Source: Candidatus Rokuibacteriota bacterium (GTDB lineage: Bacteria; Methylomirabilota; Methylomirabilia; Rokubacteriales; CSP1-6). Taken from it: a DNA stretch of 61,694 nucleotides. The stretch spans positions 1 to 61,694 of the forward strand of contig JACPDG010000055.1 in the NCBI GenBank assembly GCA_016184125.1, given 5' to 3'. The position numbers and the translations under genes are program-made. Shown here piece after piece: positions 44,078-52,451 of this stretch (the stretch's first letter is position 1; each line of letters begins with the position of its first letter). Below the pieces are notes generated by a model, which saw nothing but the letters and a program-made list of their open reading frames with translations, was not told the origin of the DNA and made no database searches.

Positions 44078-45460
44078 ATGGCTCTCACCGCCGACGAACT
44101 CGTCAAGATCGACCAGCAGCACCTCATCCACCCGCTGCACCATCCCGTCGACGCCGCCGAGCCGACGATTTACGTCCGCGGGCGCGGCGCGATGATCAGC
44201 GACATCGGCGGCAAGGAGTACCTCGACGGCCTGTCGGGCCTCTGGAACGTCAACGTCGGTCACGGCCGCGCGGAGCTCGCCGATGCCGCCGCGGCGCAGA
44301 TCAAGGAGCTCGCGTACTACTCCGGCTACGTCGGCTCGGGCTCGATCCCCGCGATCACCCTCGCGCACAAGCTCGTGACGCTCGCGTACGACACCATGCA
44401 CGCCGTCTACTTCACCACGGCGGGTGCGGAGTCGAACGAGTCGGCCTTCAAGACGGCGCGCTTCTACTGGAAGGCCCTGGGCAAGCCGGACAAGGTCAAG
44501 GTGATCGCGCGCACGCACGGGTATCACGGCGTCACCCTCCAGGCGATGAGCGCGACGGGGATGGGCGCCTACTGGAAGATGTTCGAGCCACGCGTGCCCG
44601 GCTTCGTGCACATCCCGACCTGCTATCCGTACCGGCAGCAGGACGCGAAGCCGGGGGAGAGTGCCGGGCAGACGGCCGCGCGCCTGCTGGAGGAAGCGAT
44701 CCTGCGGGAAGGGCCGGACACCGTCGCGGCATTCATCGCGGAGCCGATCCACGGCGGCGGCGGCGTCATCTACCCGGACGACGACTACCTGCGGCTCGTG
44801 CGCCAGGTCTGTGATCGCCACCAGGTCCTGTTCATCGCCGACGAGGTCATCACGGGCTTCTGTCGTACCGGGCGGTGGTTCGCGCTCAGCCACTGGAACG
44901 TCAAGCCCGACATCCTCTCGTTCGCGAAGGGCGTGACGTCCGGGTACCTGCCGCTCGGCGGGATCATGGTGACGAAGGCGATCAAGGACGCGATGGACGG
45001 CGTGAAGCCCGAGGACCGCTGGATGCACGCCGCGACGTACTCGGGACACCCGGTGTGCTGCGCCGTCGCGCTGAAGAACCTCGAGATCATGGAGCGCGAG
45101 CGGTTGTGGGAGAACGCCGCGAAGATGGGCTCGCGCCTCCACGAGGGCCTGAAGGCCGCGTTCGGCGACCATCCGCACGTGGGCGACATCCGCGGCGGCA
45201 AGGGGCTGCTCGCGGCCGTCGAGCTCGTCGAGGACCGTGCGAGCAAGGGGAACTTCGCGGGTGACAAGAAGGTGGCGCCGCGCGTGCAGCAGGAGATGGT
45301 GAAGCGCGGTCTCATCACGCGCACGCGGCCGTCGCCGGGGACCCATCCCGCGCCCGGGGACGCGATCTTCTTCGCGCCGCCGCTCGTGATCACCGGCGAG
45401 GAGGTCGATCGCACGGTCGCCATCGCGCGTGAGGCCGTGAAGGCCGTCCTCGGCGTGTAG
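44078..45460 (+). CDS. Class III PLP-dependent aminotransferase
   Basis: 460 residues, GGGAGGAA before the ATG. Signatures are YLDGLSGLWNVNVGHG, FTTAGAESNESAFKTARFYW, FIADEVITGFCRTG and the PLP lysine Lys284 in LSFAKGVTSGYLPLGG. This is the omega-aminotransferase group (amino acid or amine to pyruvate). The native amine is unknown. Third gene of the operon that starts at 42976. Confidence 0.92.
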   Translation: MALTADELVKIDQQHLIHPLHHPVDAAEPTIYVRGRGAMISDIGGKEYLDGLSGLWNVNVGHGRAELADAAAAQIKELAYYSGYVGSGSIPAITLAHKLVTLAYDTMHAVYFTTAGAESNESAFKTARFYWKALGKPDKVKVIARTHGYHGVTLQAMSATGMGAYWKMFEPRVPGFVHIPTCYPYRQQDAKPGESAGQTAARLLEEAILREGPDTVAAFIAEPIHGGGGVIYPDDDYLRLVRQVCDRHQVLFIADEVITGFCRTGRWFALSHWNVKPDILSFAKGVTSGYLPLGGIMVTKAIKDAMDGVKPEDRWMHAATYSGHPVCCAVALKNLEIMERERLWENAAKMGSRLHEGLKAAFGDHPHVGDIRGGKGLLAAVELVEDRASKGNFAGDKKVAPRVQQEMVKRGLITRTRPSPGTHPAPGDAIFFAPPLVITGEEVDRTVAIAREAVKAVLGV

Positions 45461-45471
45461 GCGCCCGTTCT

Positions 45472-45666
45472 GTGAGGTTGATCACCGCGCACCGGATCCT
45501 GATCGGCGCGGCGGTCGCCTTCTTCCTGTTCTCCGCGGGCCGCACACTGCACAGCTTCCTGGGCGGTGGCGGCCCGTGGGCCCTCGTGCAGTCGATCGTC
45601 TCCGCGGGGATCGCGATCGGCCTCGTCGCGTACTACCGCACGCTCGGGCGCTGGGGCCGGCCGTAG
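45472..45666 (+). CDS. Small two-helix membrane protein
   Basis: 64 residues, GTG start 11 bp after the aminotransferase stop. Two membrane helices (ILIGAAVAFFLFSAGRTLHSF and LVQSIVSAGIAIGLVAYY) with a basic end. No family recognised. Same operon as its neighbours; probably inner membrane. Confidence 0.62.
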   Translation: MRLITAHRILIGAAVAFFLFSAGRTLHSFLGGGGPWALVQSIVSAGIAIGLVAYYRTLGRWGRP

Positions 45667-45707
45667 GCGGTCGCACGACGGAGCGCGGCCGACCAGCCGG
45701 CGAGACC

Positions 45708-46103
45708 ATGCGAGGCGAGGGGCACACCCCCGGGACGCGGGCGGTCCTGATCTACGACGGTGACTGCGCGATGTGCCGCGCGAGCGCCCTCTGGCTCATG
45801 CGTCGCGCGCTCTCGAGCGGGCAGCTCGAGATCCTGCCGTGCCGCTCGAATGTCCGGCGCGCCCGCTATCCGGCGATCACGGACGAGGTCTGCATGACGG
45901 CCATGCAGCTCGTGCTCCCCGACGGCCGTGTGCTCTCGGGCGCCGACTCGGTTCCGGAGCTCCTCCGTCGCATCCGTGGCTGGGGCTGGGTCGCCCGGCT
46001 CTTCGATCTCCCCGGCGTCAGGCCCATCGCGCGCCGTGTCTACGCGTGGGTCGCGAAGAACCGGATGAAGGTCTCCTGTGCGCTGCCGGGCGCCGACCGG
46101 TGA
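45708..46103 (+). CDS. DCC-family (DUF393) thiol-disulfide oxidoreductase-like protein
   Basis: 131 residues. The family motif near the N-terminus reads IYDGDCAMCRASALWLMRR, with Asp-Cys-x-x-Cys as in the DCC family. The C-terminal RVYAWVAKNRMKVS is also typical. The exact activity of DUF393 proteins is not established. It is the last gene of the run begun by the UPYC selenoprotein, which gives the operon a redox theme at both ends. Confidence 0.85.
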   Translation: MRGEGHTPGTRAVLIYDGDCAMCRASALWLMRRALSSGQLEILPCRSNVRRARYPAITDEVCMTAMQLVLPDGRVLSGADSVPELLRRIRGWGWVARLFDLPGVRPIARRVYAWVAKNRMKVSCALPGADR

Positions 46104-46131
46104 CGGGGCCATGCCGGGGCCCCCATGATGG

Positions 46132-46395
46132 TCGGAAGCTCCACTCGGTGAAGAGCTTCTCGTGGAAGCGCGAGAGCTCCTCGACCGGGCCGCGTCCCGG
46201 TGGTGCTCGGAGAGCTCGAGGAGGAACGACACCTTGCGCTCGCGGACGACCCGCGACAGCGTCGCGTACGCTTCCCGCATCGAGCGGCCAAGCTCCGCGA
46301 CGACTCGATCCTCCTCCCACGAGAACTGCTGGATGTTCTGCGCCGACGAGTATATGCGACGGGCGCGGCTGCCGGATTGCCTCTTCGACGGGCAT
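46132..46395 (-). pseudogene. Frameshifted small-gene remnant in a 452-bp gap
   Basis: In the gap 46104-46555 the minus strand shows protein-like sequence split over two frames: MPVEEAIRQP from ATG 46395, then RIYSSAQNIQQFSWEEDRVV and RERKVSFLLELSEHH in a second frame, then VEELSRFHEKLFTEWSF back in the first. No family recognised. Next to the DCC stop there is also a degenerate GGGGCC/GGCCCC hairpin (46105-46123). Apart from the porin ribosome site, nothing else is visible in the gap. Confidence 0.3.
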
Positions 46396-46555
46396 GCCCG
46401 TATGACGCTGCCCGTCTCCGCGGCAGCCGGCGGCCCGGCCCGCTCGAAGTCAGCGAAATCACCGCATTTTTTCGCACGGAAGCGCGGCATACCGCTTGCT
46501 CGCCTCCTCGCGCCGGCGGCGACATCCGCCGACGATGCGCCACGAGGGAGGGGCG

Positions 46556-47461
46556 ATGACGAGAGCAGGTGGCAATACTCGAGGCAGGACGATCGTCGCG
46601 ATGAGCATGGTCGTCGCGATGCTCGGTGTCCTGGTGGGCGCGGGCACGGTTGCGGCGCAGGACACGACGGGGCCGAACACGGGACGGATCTCCCTGGGGG
46701 CGGGGATCGACGTTCCCACGGACTACTACTTCCGCGGCATCGTGCAGGAGACCGAAGACGTCATCGTGCAGCCGTATGCCGAGATCACGTTCAAGCTCCT
46801 GAAGAACGCGGGGCCGCTGACCGGCATGGGGCTCACGCTCGGGACGTGGAACAGCCTCCACGGCGGGCCGACGGGCCTCGACGGCCCGAACGAATCCCCG
46901 AAGCTCTGGTACGAGTCGGACTTCTACGCGAAGCTCGGGCTCACGCTCCTGGAGGACCTCACGACGTCCGTGACGTACACCGCGTACACGAGCCCGAACG
47001 GGTTCTTCGACACGGTGCAGGAGATCGCGCTCGGCCTCGCGTACAACGACGCGAAGCTGCTGGGCCCGTTCGCCCTGAACCCGAGCGTCGTCCTCGCGTT
47101 CGAGCTGGATGGCCAGGCGGACGCCGGCGCCAGCCGCGGGACGTATCTGCAGCTCGGCGTCGCGCCCGGGCTGACGCTGTTCGAGAAGAGCCGGGTGCCG
47201 GTGACGCTGTCGTTTCCGCTCACCGTCGGGCTGAGCCTGGAGGACTACTACGAGTTCGGCACCGGCGGCGACGACACGTTCGGCTACTTCAGCGGCGGTG
47301 TCGCGGCGAGCCTGCCGCTCGCATTCATCCCGGCGTCGTTCGGCGCGTGGCAGCTCAAGGCCGGGGTCGGCGTCCTGACGCTCGGCGACAACCTGCGTCG
47401 CGTGAACGCCGGCGACGACGTCGAGGTCATCGGCACGTTTGGCGTCGCGCTGACGTATTGA
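46556..47461 (+). CDS. Outer-membrane beta-barrel protein, TorF-like putative porin
   Basis: 301 residues. The ATG after GAGGGAGGGG was chosen; the signal peptide ends near AGTVAAQD. The mature protein is a string of amphipathic strands ([39 protein letters not shown]) and ends with an aromatic residue (FGVALTY), as outer-membrane barrels do. The YYFRGI opening is typical of the TIGR02001/TorF group. The transported solute is unknown. It lies upstream of the mutase operon and may be separate from it. Confidence 0.8.
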   Translation: MTRAGGNTRGRTIVAMSMVVAMLGVLVGAGTVAAQDTTGPNTGRISLGAGIDVPTDYYFRGIVQETEDVIVQPYAEITFKLLKNAGPLTGMGLTLGTWNSLHGGPTGLDGPNESPKLWYESDFYAKLGLTLLEDLTTSVTYTAYTSPNGFFDTVQEIALGLAYNDAKLLGPFALNPSVVLAFELDGQADAGASRGTYLQLGVAPGLTLFEKSRVPVTLSFPLTVGLSLEDYYEFGTGGDDTFGYFSGGVAASLPLAFIPASFGAWQLKAGVGVLTLGDNLRRVNAGDDVEVIGTFGVALTY

Positions 47462-47525
47462 CCGGCGCTCGCCTTGGCGCGCGAGTTCTGATATGAAACG
47501 TGGGCCGGCCCCGCGCCGGCCCACG

Positions 47526-47936
47526 ATGACGGCCATCGCTCCCATCCGCGTGCTCGTCGCCAAGGTCGGACTCGACGGCCATGACCGGGGCGCCAGGGTC
47601 GTGGCGCGCGCGCTCCGCGACGGCGGCATGGACGTCATCTACACCGGCCTGCATCGCACGCCCGGCGAGGTCGTCGCCGCCGCGCTCGAGGAGGACGTCG
47701 ACGTGCTCGGTATCAGCTTGCTGTCCGGCGCCCACATGACCCTCGTCCCGCGCATCCTGGAGCTGCTGCGCGAGGCCCGCGCCGACGACATCGCGGTCGT
47801 CGTCGGCGGCGTCATCCCCGACGAGGACGTCGAGGCGCTCGGCGCGCTGGGCGTCGCGGACGTCGTGCTGCAGGACACGCCGCCGGACGAGGTCGTCCGG
47901 CGGGTCCGGGCCGCCGTCGCGACCCGCGCCCGCTGA
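47526..47936 (+). CDS. Cobalamin-binding subunit of an acyl-CoA mutase (HcmB-like)
   Basis: 136 residues. Complete B12-binding fold: GLDGHDRG (the DxHxxG lower-ligand motif), LSGAHMTL and the GGVIP region. This is the separate small subunit found in two-subunit mutases of the methylmalonyl/isobutyryl/2-hydroxyisobutyryl-CoA group. An upstream in-frame ATG (47493) is possible, but a hairpin (47502-47522) lies between and the short start fits the family. The ligase follows after 2 bp and the large subunit after that. Confidence 0.88.
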   Translation: MTAIAPIRVLVAKVGLDGHDRGARVVARALRDGGMDVIYTGLHRTPGEVVAAALEEDVDVLGISLLSGAHMTLVPRILELLREARADDIAVVVGGVIPDEDVEALGALGVADVVLQDTPPDEVVRRVRAAVATRAR

Positions 47937-47938
47937 CC

Positions 47939-49387
47939 GTGAGCGTCGACCGGGACACCCTCCGCCGCGCGCGAGGAATCGACCTCTCGGTCTGGCCGCC
48001 CTGCTACGATCCGACCTACCGCCCCGCCGCCGCCGCCGAGTACTGGGCTCCCGAGCTCGAGTGCGCGGCCCCGGCGGAACGCGACGAGATCATCCTCGAG
48101 AAGCTGCAGCGCCAGGTGCGGTGGGCATGGGAGCGCAGCCCGTTCTACCGGCGTCGGTGGCAGGAAGCGGGCGTCGCGCCCGAGACGCTGCGCACGCTCG
48201 CCGACCTCGCGAAGTTCCCCGTGGTCCGGAAGGCCGATCTCCGGGCCGCGCAGGCCGCGCATCCGCCATTCGGCGATTACGTCTGCGTCGATCCCGCCGG
48301 CATCGTGCGCGTGCACGGCACGTCGGGCACGACCGGCCGGCCGACCGTCTTCGCGGTTGGCCGCGACGACTGGGAGCGGATCGGCGAGGCGCACGCGCGC
48401 ATCATGTGGGGCGCCGGGCTCAGGCCGGACGACACGATCCTCATCTGTTCTTTTTTCAGTCTCTATCTCGGCTCGTGGGGCGCCCTGCGCGGCGGCGAGC
48501 GGCTCGGCGCGACGATGTTTCCGTTCGGCGCCGGCGCCGCCGGGCAAACGCTCATGGCCGTCCGCTGGGCCGCCGACCTGCAGCCGACCGCGTTCTACAG
48601 CACGCCGTCGTACGCGCTGCACTTCGCCGAGACGGCCCGTCGCGAGGGGATCGACCCGCGGCGCCTGGGCTTCCGCACGCTGTTCTTCTCGGGCGAGCCC
48701 GGCGCCGGGATCCCGGCCACGAAGCGGTTGATCGAGGAGACGTTTGGCGGCGTCTGCATCGACATGGGGTCAATGGCAGAAATGACCCCGTGGATGACGA
48801 ACGCCGAGTGCCGCCACCGGACGGGCATGCACCTCTGGCAGGACATCGTCTACACCGAGGTGTGCGATCCCGAGACGTTCGCGCCGGTACCCTATGGCGC
48901 GGAGGGCACGCCCGTCTACACGCACCTCGAGCGGACGTCACAGCCCATGATCCGTCTCGTCTCCGGTGACCGGACGCGCTGGACGGACGAGCCGTGCCCG
49001 TGCGGGCGAACCTACCCGCGGCTCCCGCTGGGGCTCTACGGCCGCATCGACGACATGCTGGTGGTGCGCGGCGAGAACGTCTACCCGAGCGCGATCGAGG
49101 ACACGCTTCGCGCCATCCCCGGCTTCGGCGGCGAGTTCCGCGTGATCGTGTCGCGCCGGGCGACGATGGACGAGCTCCTCGTGCGGGCGGAGTACGCGGA
49201 CACGCACGCGGACGAGCGCGCACGCGCGGCCCTGCAGGCGGCCATGCGCGAGCGGCTCCGCGCGCGACTCGGCGTCAATCCGGTCGTCGAGCTCGTTCCC
49301 GCCGGCGCGCTGGAACGCACGGAATTCAAGGCGCGCCGGGTCATCGACGACCGCGACCTCTACCGGTCGCTGACCGAGCGGGGATGA
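47939..49387 (+). CDS. PaaK-like acyl-CoA ligase, probably feeding the mutase
   Basis: 482 residues, GTG start 2 bp after the B12 subunit. Adenylate-forming fold of the phenylacetate-CoA ligase type: RVHGTSGTTGRPTVFAVGRD (P-loop), LIRLVSGDRTRWTDEP-like region with CPCGRTYPRL, GRIDDMLVVRGENVYPSAIE and the C-terminal lysine in ALERTEFKARRV. Between the two mutase subunits it should make the CoA thioester the mutase uses; in known 2-hydroxyisobutyrate operons a ligase holds the same place. Substrate inferred, not shown. Confidence 0.82.
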   Translation: MSVDRDTLRRARGIDLSVWPPCYDPTYRPAAAAEYWAPELECAAPAERDEIILEKLQRQVRWAWERSPFYRRRWQEAGVAPETLRTLADLAKFPVVRKADLRAAQAAHPPFGDYVCVDPAGIVRVHGTSGTTGRPTVFAVGRDDWERIGEAHARIMWGAGLRPDDTILICSFFSLYLGSWGALRGGERLGATMFPFGAGAAGQTLMAVRWAADLQPTAFYSTPSYALHFAETARREGIDPRRLGFRTLFFSGEPGAGIPATKRLIEETFGGVCIDMGSMAEMTPWMTNAECRHRTGMHLWQDIVYTEVCDPETFAPVPYGAEGTPVYTHLERTSQPMIRLVSGDRTRWTDEPCPCGRTYPRLPLGLYGRIDDMLVVRGENVYPSAIEDTLRAIPGFGGEFRVIVSRRATMDELLVRAEYADTHADERARAALQAAMRERLRARLGVNPVVELVPAGALERTEFKARRVIDDRDLYRSLTERG

Positions 49388-49449
49388 TTCGCGGTGGCCC
49401 CACACCGCCGCGAAGGAAGCGCGGTACTCTCATGGCTCGGAGGACGCCC

Positions 49450-51132
49450 ATGTTTGACGCCGACGCCGTCGACCGGATCACGCGACAGCGCCAGGAGTGG
49501 GAAGCGAACGAGCTCAGGCAGTTCGTGGAGCGCCAGCCGGAGTCGCGCGACGAGTGCCGCACGCTGTCCGGCCTCCCGGTCCAGCGCGTCTACACGCCCG
49601 AGGACGTCGCCGAGACGCCGTTCGAGCGCATCGGGTTCCCCGGTCAGTATCCGTTCACGCGCGGCCCGTATCCGACGATGTATCGGGGCCGGCTCTGGAC
49701 CATGCGGCAGATCGCCGGCTACGGAACGGGCGAGGACACGAACAAGCGCTTCCAGTACCTGATCGCGCAGGGACAGACGGGACTCAGCGTCGACTTCGAC
49801 ATGCCCACGCTCATGGGCTGCGACTCCGACGATCCGCGCTCGCTCGGGGAGGTCGGCCGCGAGGGGGTCGCGATCGACACGATCGAGGACGTGGAACGCC
49901 TCTTCGAGGGCATCGACCTCCCGTCGATCTCCGTGTCGATGACGATCAACCCCACCGCGTGGATCCTGCTCGCGATGTACGTCGCGCTCGCCCAGTCGCG
50001 CGGCAACGATCCGAACACGCTCTCCGGCACGGTGCAGGCCGACATCCTCAAGGAGTACGTCGCGCAGAAGGAGTGGATCTTCCCGATCGCGCCGTCGATG
50101 CGTCTCTGCCGCGACATGATCGTGTACGCGGCCGAGCACATGGCCCGCTACAACCCGATCAACATCTCCGGCTATCACATCTCGGAGGCGGGCGCGACGA
50201 GCGTGCAGGAGGTCGCGTTCACCATCGCCGACGGCATCGCGTACGTCGACGAGGTCGTGCGGTCCGGTGTCGAGGTCGATCGCTTCGCGCCCCGGCTGGC
50301 GTTCTACTTCGTGTCGCAGGCCGACTTCTTCGAGGAGGTGGCGAAGTTCCGGGCGGCGCGGCGGATCTGGGCCACGGTCATGAAGGAGCGGTTCGGCGCG
50401 AAGAAGCCGGAGTCCATGCGGCTCCGGTTCCACTGCCAGACGGCCGCGGCCACGCTGACGAAGGCGCAGCCGCTGAACAACGTCATCCGGACCGCGTTCC
50501 AGGCGCTCGCGGCCGTGCTCGGCGGCTGCCAGTCGCTCCACACCAACGGCCTCGACGAGGCCTACGCGATCCCGTCGGAGCAGGCGATGAAGCTCGCGCT
50601 GCGCACGCAGCAGATCGTCGCCGACGAGACGCGTGTGCCGGACGTCGTCGACCCGCTCGGCGGTTCCTGGTACGTGGAGTCGCTCACGAACGCGTTCGAG
50701 GCGGAAGTCCTCGCGATCCTCCGGAAGGTCGACGAGATGGGCGGGACCATCAAGGCCATCGAGGCGGGGTGGTTCCAGCAGCAGATCGCGGACAGCGCGT
50801 ACGAGACGGCTCGCCGCAAGGGACGGGGCGAGCACGTCGTGATCGGCGTCAACAAGTACGTGGAGCCCACCGCGGCCACGCCGGTCGAGGTCCACACGGT
50901 CGATCCGGACGTCGAGCGCCGGCAGGTCGAGCGGGTGCGAGCGGTGCGCGCGCGACGGGATCAGGCGCGGGTCGCGGCGCTCATGGACCGCCTCGCGCAG
51001 GAGGCGCGCGATCCCTCGGTCAACCTGATGCCGACCACGATCGAGCTCGTGAAGGCGCGCGCGACCATGGGCGAGATCGTCGCGCGGCTCAAGGATGTCT
51101 GGGGCACGTACGTCGAGCGCCCGGTGTTCTGA
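49450..51132 (+). CDS. Acyl-CoA mutase large subunit with 2-hydroxyisobutyryl-CoA mutase signature (HcmA-like)
   Basis: 560 residues. ATG 49450 has GGAGG six bases upstream; ATG 49432 is the alternative. Methylmalonyl-CoA mutase family barrel without its own B12 domain. Two substrate-pocket positions are diagnostic: WTMRQIAGYGTGEDTNKRF has Ile88 where methylmalonyl-CoA mutase has Tyr and isobutyryl-CoA mutase Phe, and GLSVDFDMPTLMG has Asp115 where others have Ala. Their 27-residue spacing equals that of Ile90/Asp117 in HcmA. The C-terminus GTYVERPVF also matches that family. It would convert 2-hydroxyisobutyryl-CoA and 3-hydroxybutyryl-CoA into one another. Confidence 0.88.
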   Translation: MFDADAVDRITRQRQEWEANELRQFVERQPESRDECRTLSGLPVQRVYTPEDVAETPFERIGFPGQYPFTRGPYPTMYRGRLWTMRQIAGYGTGEDTNKRFQYLIAQGQTGLSVDFDMPTLMGCDSDDPRSLGEVGREGVAIDTIEDVERLFEGIDLPSISVSMTINPTAWILLAMYVALAQSRGNDPNTLSGTVQADILKEYVAQKEWIFPIAPSMRLCRDMIVYAAEHMARYNPINISGYHISEAGATSVQEVAFTIADGIAYVDEVVRSGVEVDRFAPRLAFYFVSQADFFEEVAKFRAARRIWATVMKERFGAKKPESMRLRFHCQTAAATLTKAQPLNNVIRTAFQALAAVLGGCQSLHTNGLDEAYAIPSEQAMKLALRTQQIVADETRVPDVVDPLGGSWYVESLTNAFEAEVLAILRKVDEMGGTIKAIEAGWFQQQIADSAYETARRKGRGEHVVIGVNKYVEPTAATPVEVHTVDPDVERRQVERVRAVRARRDQARVAALMDRLAQEARDPSVNLMPTTIELVKARATMGEIVARLKDVWGTYVERPVF

Positions 51133-51141
51133 TCCACCGAG

Positions 51142-51214
51142 TGGGGGGCCCCGACATGGCCCCCCACACCCCCCCCACGCTCGCAACCGGCCCGGCAAAG
51201 CCGGGCCGGTGCTC
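51142..51214 (+). repeat. Dispersed two-hairpin repeat, copy 5
   Basis: Begins ten bases after the mutase stop, same orientation. Hairpin 1 as in copies 3 and 4 (51143-51165). Hairpin 2: ACCGGCCCGGC, AAA, GCCGGGCCGGT (51186-51210); compared with copy 4 the closing pair is flipped, so pairing is kept. Confidence 0.8.
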
Positions 51215-51248
51215 GGGCCCTCGCGCGGCCACGGCGGCCCCGAAATGG

Positions 51249-52424
51249 CTACGCGATGACGCCGGCTCGCGCGTAGGCGATCTTCAACGCGCGCCCTTCC
51301 TCGAACCGTTCGAGACGGTACGGCGTGATGTCGAGTGTCGTCGCGCGGCCGTCGACGACCTGCTCCGCCATGAGGAGTCCCGCGGCCGGCGAGAGCTTGA
51401 AGCCGTGGCCCGAGAAGCCGACGCAGTAGTGCAGGCCCGAGATGGCGCTCACCGTTCCCATGATCGGGTTCCAGTCGGGGCTGATCTCGTACATGCCCGA
51501 CCAGCCGCCCGCGATCTCGGCCTCGGCGCTCGCCGGCATCACGCGCGAGAGCCGCGTCACCACGTCTTCGACGAACCCGGCATCGGGTCGGTCCTGGTAG
51601 TCGTCCGGATCGCCGGGACGATCGTCGCCGTGGCGCGTGTTCCCGAGCAGGATGAGATTGCCCGTCTCGGGGCGGAAATACACCTCGTTGGCGAGGTCGG
51701 CGACGATGGGATGGCCGTCGTCGTAGGCGAAGCGTGGACGGAGCGTGACGATCGACTGCCGGCTCGCCATGACGGGCAGCCGGAGCCCGACGAGCTGGCC
51801 CACCCGCTGCGCCCATGGCCCGGCCGCGATGACGACGTGGTCGGCGGCGATGCGAGTGACCGGCGTCGCCACGCCCCCGACGCGGCCACCGGTCGTCTCG
51901 ATGGCGGTGACCTCCGCGGCCTGGCGAAGCACGCCGCCCAGCTCGGTGAACCGCCGGGCGTACGTCGAGGCGACCTCGTGCGGGCTGCCGTAACCGGAAC
52001 GAGGCTCCCAGACGAGCGGGGCGCCGTCGGCCGGCTCGAGCAGGTGGTCGATGCGGCGCACGTCGACCGGCGTGATGAGCTCGCTCTCGATGCCGAGCTC
52101 GCGGTTCATCTCGACGGTCTTCTTCACGCCGTCGGCCTCGGCCGGGGCGCCGATGAAGAGCATGCCCGTCCGCCGGAAACCGCTCTCGCCGCCGGCGTCC
52201 TCCCGGAAGCGCTCGAGCATGCGCCGCGCGAGCAGCGCCATCGCGGCGGTCGGGCGCGTCGAGTAGTGCGTGCGGACGATCGCGGAAGACTTCGCGGACG
52301 TCCCCGAGCAGACCGTCTCCTTCTCGAGGAGCACGATCCGTCCCGCGTGCCGGCGCACGAGGTGATACGCGATGCTCGTGCCCATCACGCCCGCGCCGAT
52401 GACGACGACGTCCGCGCGCTCCAT
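51249..52424 (-). CDS. FAD-dependent amino-acid/sarcosine oxidase-like oxidoreductase (DAO family)
   Basis: 391 residues. N-terminal Rossmann motif VVVIGAGVMGTSIAYHLVRR, then VVIAAGPWAQRVG and, near the end, GLHYCVGFSGHGFKLSPAAG, the second FAD-contact region of DadA/SoxB/glycine-oxidase proteins. It likely oxidises a secondary or tertiary amine or a D-amino acid; substrate unknown. The ATG start lies eight bases from a minus-strand TACAAT box, so the mRNA is nearly leaderless. Divergent from the phosphoesterase gene. Confidence 0.87.
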   Translation of the reverse strand: MERADVVVIGAGVMGTSIAYHLVRRHAGRIVLLEKETVCSGTSAKSSAIVRTHYSTRPTAAMALLARRMLERFREDAGGESGFRRTGMLFIGAPAEADGVKKTVEMNRELGIESELITPVDVRRIDHLLEPADGAPLVWEPRSGYGSPHEVASTYARRFTELGGVLRQAAEVTAIETTGGRVGGVATPVTRIAADHVVIAAGPWAQRVGQLVGLRLPVMASRQSIVTLRPRFAYDDGHPIVADLANEVYFRPETGNLILLGNTRHGDDRPGDPDDYQDRPDAGFVEDVVTRLSRVMPASAEAEIAGGWSGMYEISPDWNPIMGTVSAISGLHYCVGFSGHGFKLSPAAGLLMAEQVVDGRATTLDITPYRLERFEEGRALKIAYARAGVIA

Positions 52425-52432
52425 TGGAGCGC

Positions 52433-52442
52433 ATTGTAAGCT
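52433..52442. promoter_or_regulatory. Overlapping divergent -10 boxes
   Basis: Minus strand TACAAT (52438-52433) reads toward the oxidoreductase ATG eight bases on. Plus strand TAAGCT (52437-52442) reads toward the phosphoesterase ATG nine bases on. The boxes share two base pairs, so the two promoters cannot both be occupied at once. Confidence 0.5.
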
Positions 52443-52451
52443 AGGCCGGCC

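Noticed and set aside
46460..46480. T run (ATTTTTT) before the porin gene as a terminator
   Set aside because: The preceding possible stem (GCGAAA/TTTCGC) overlaps the T run and is weak.
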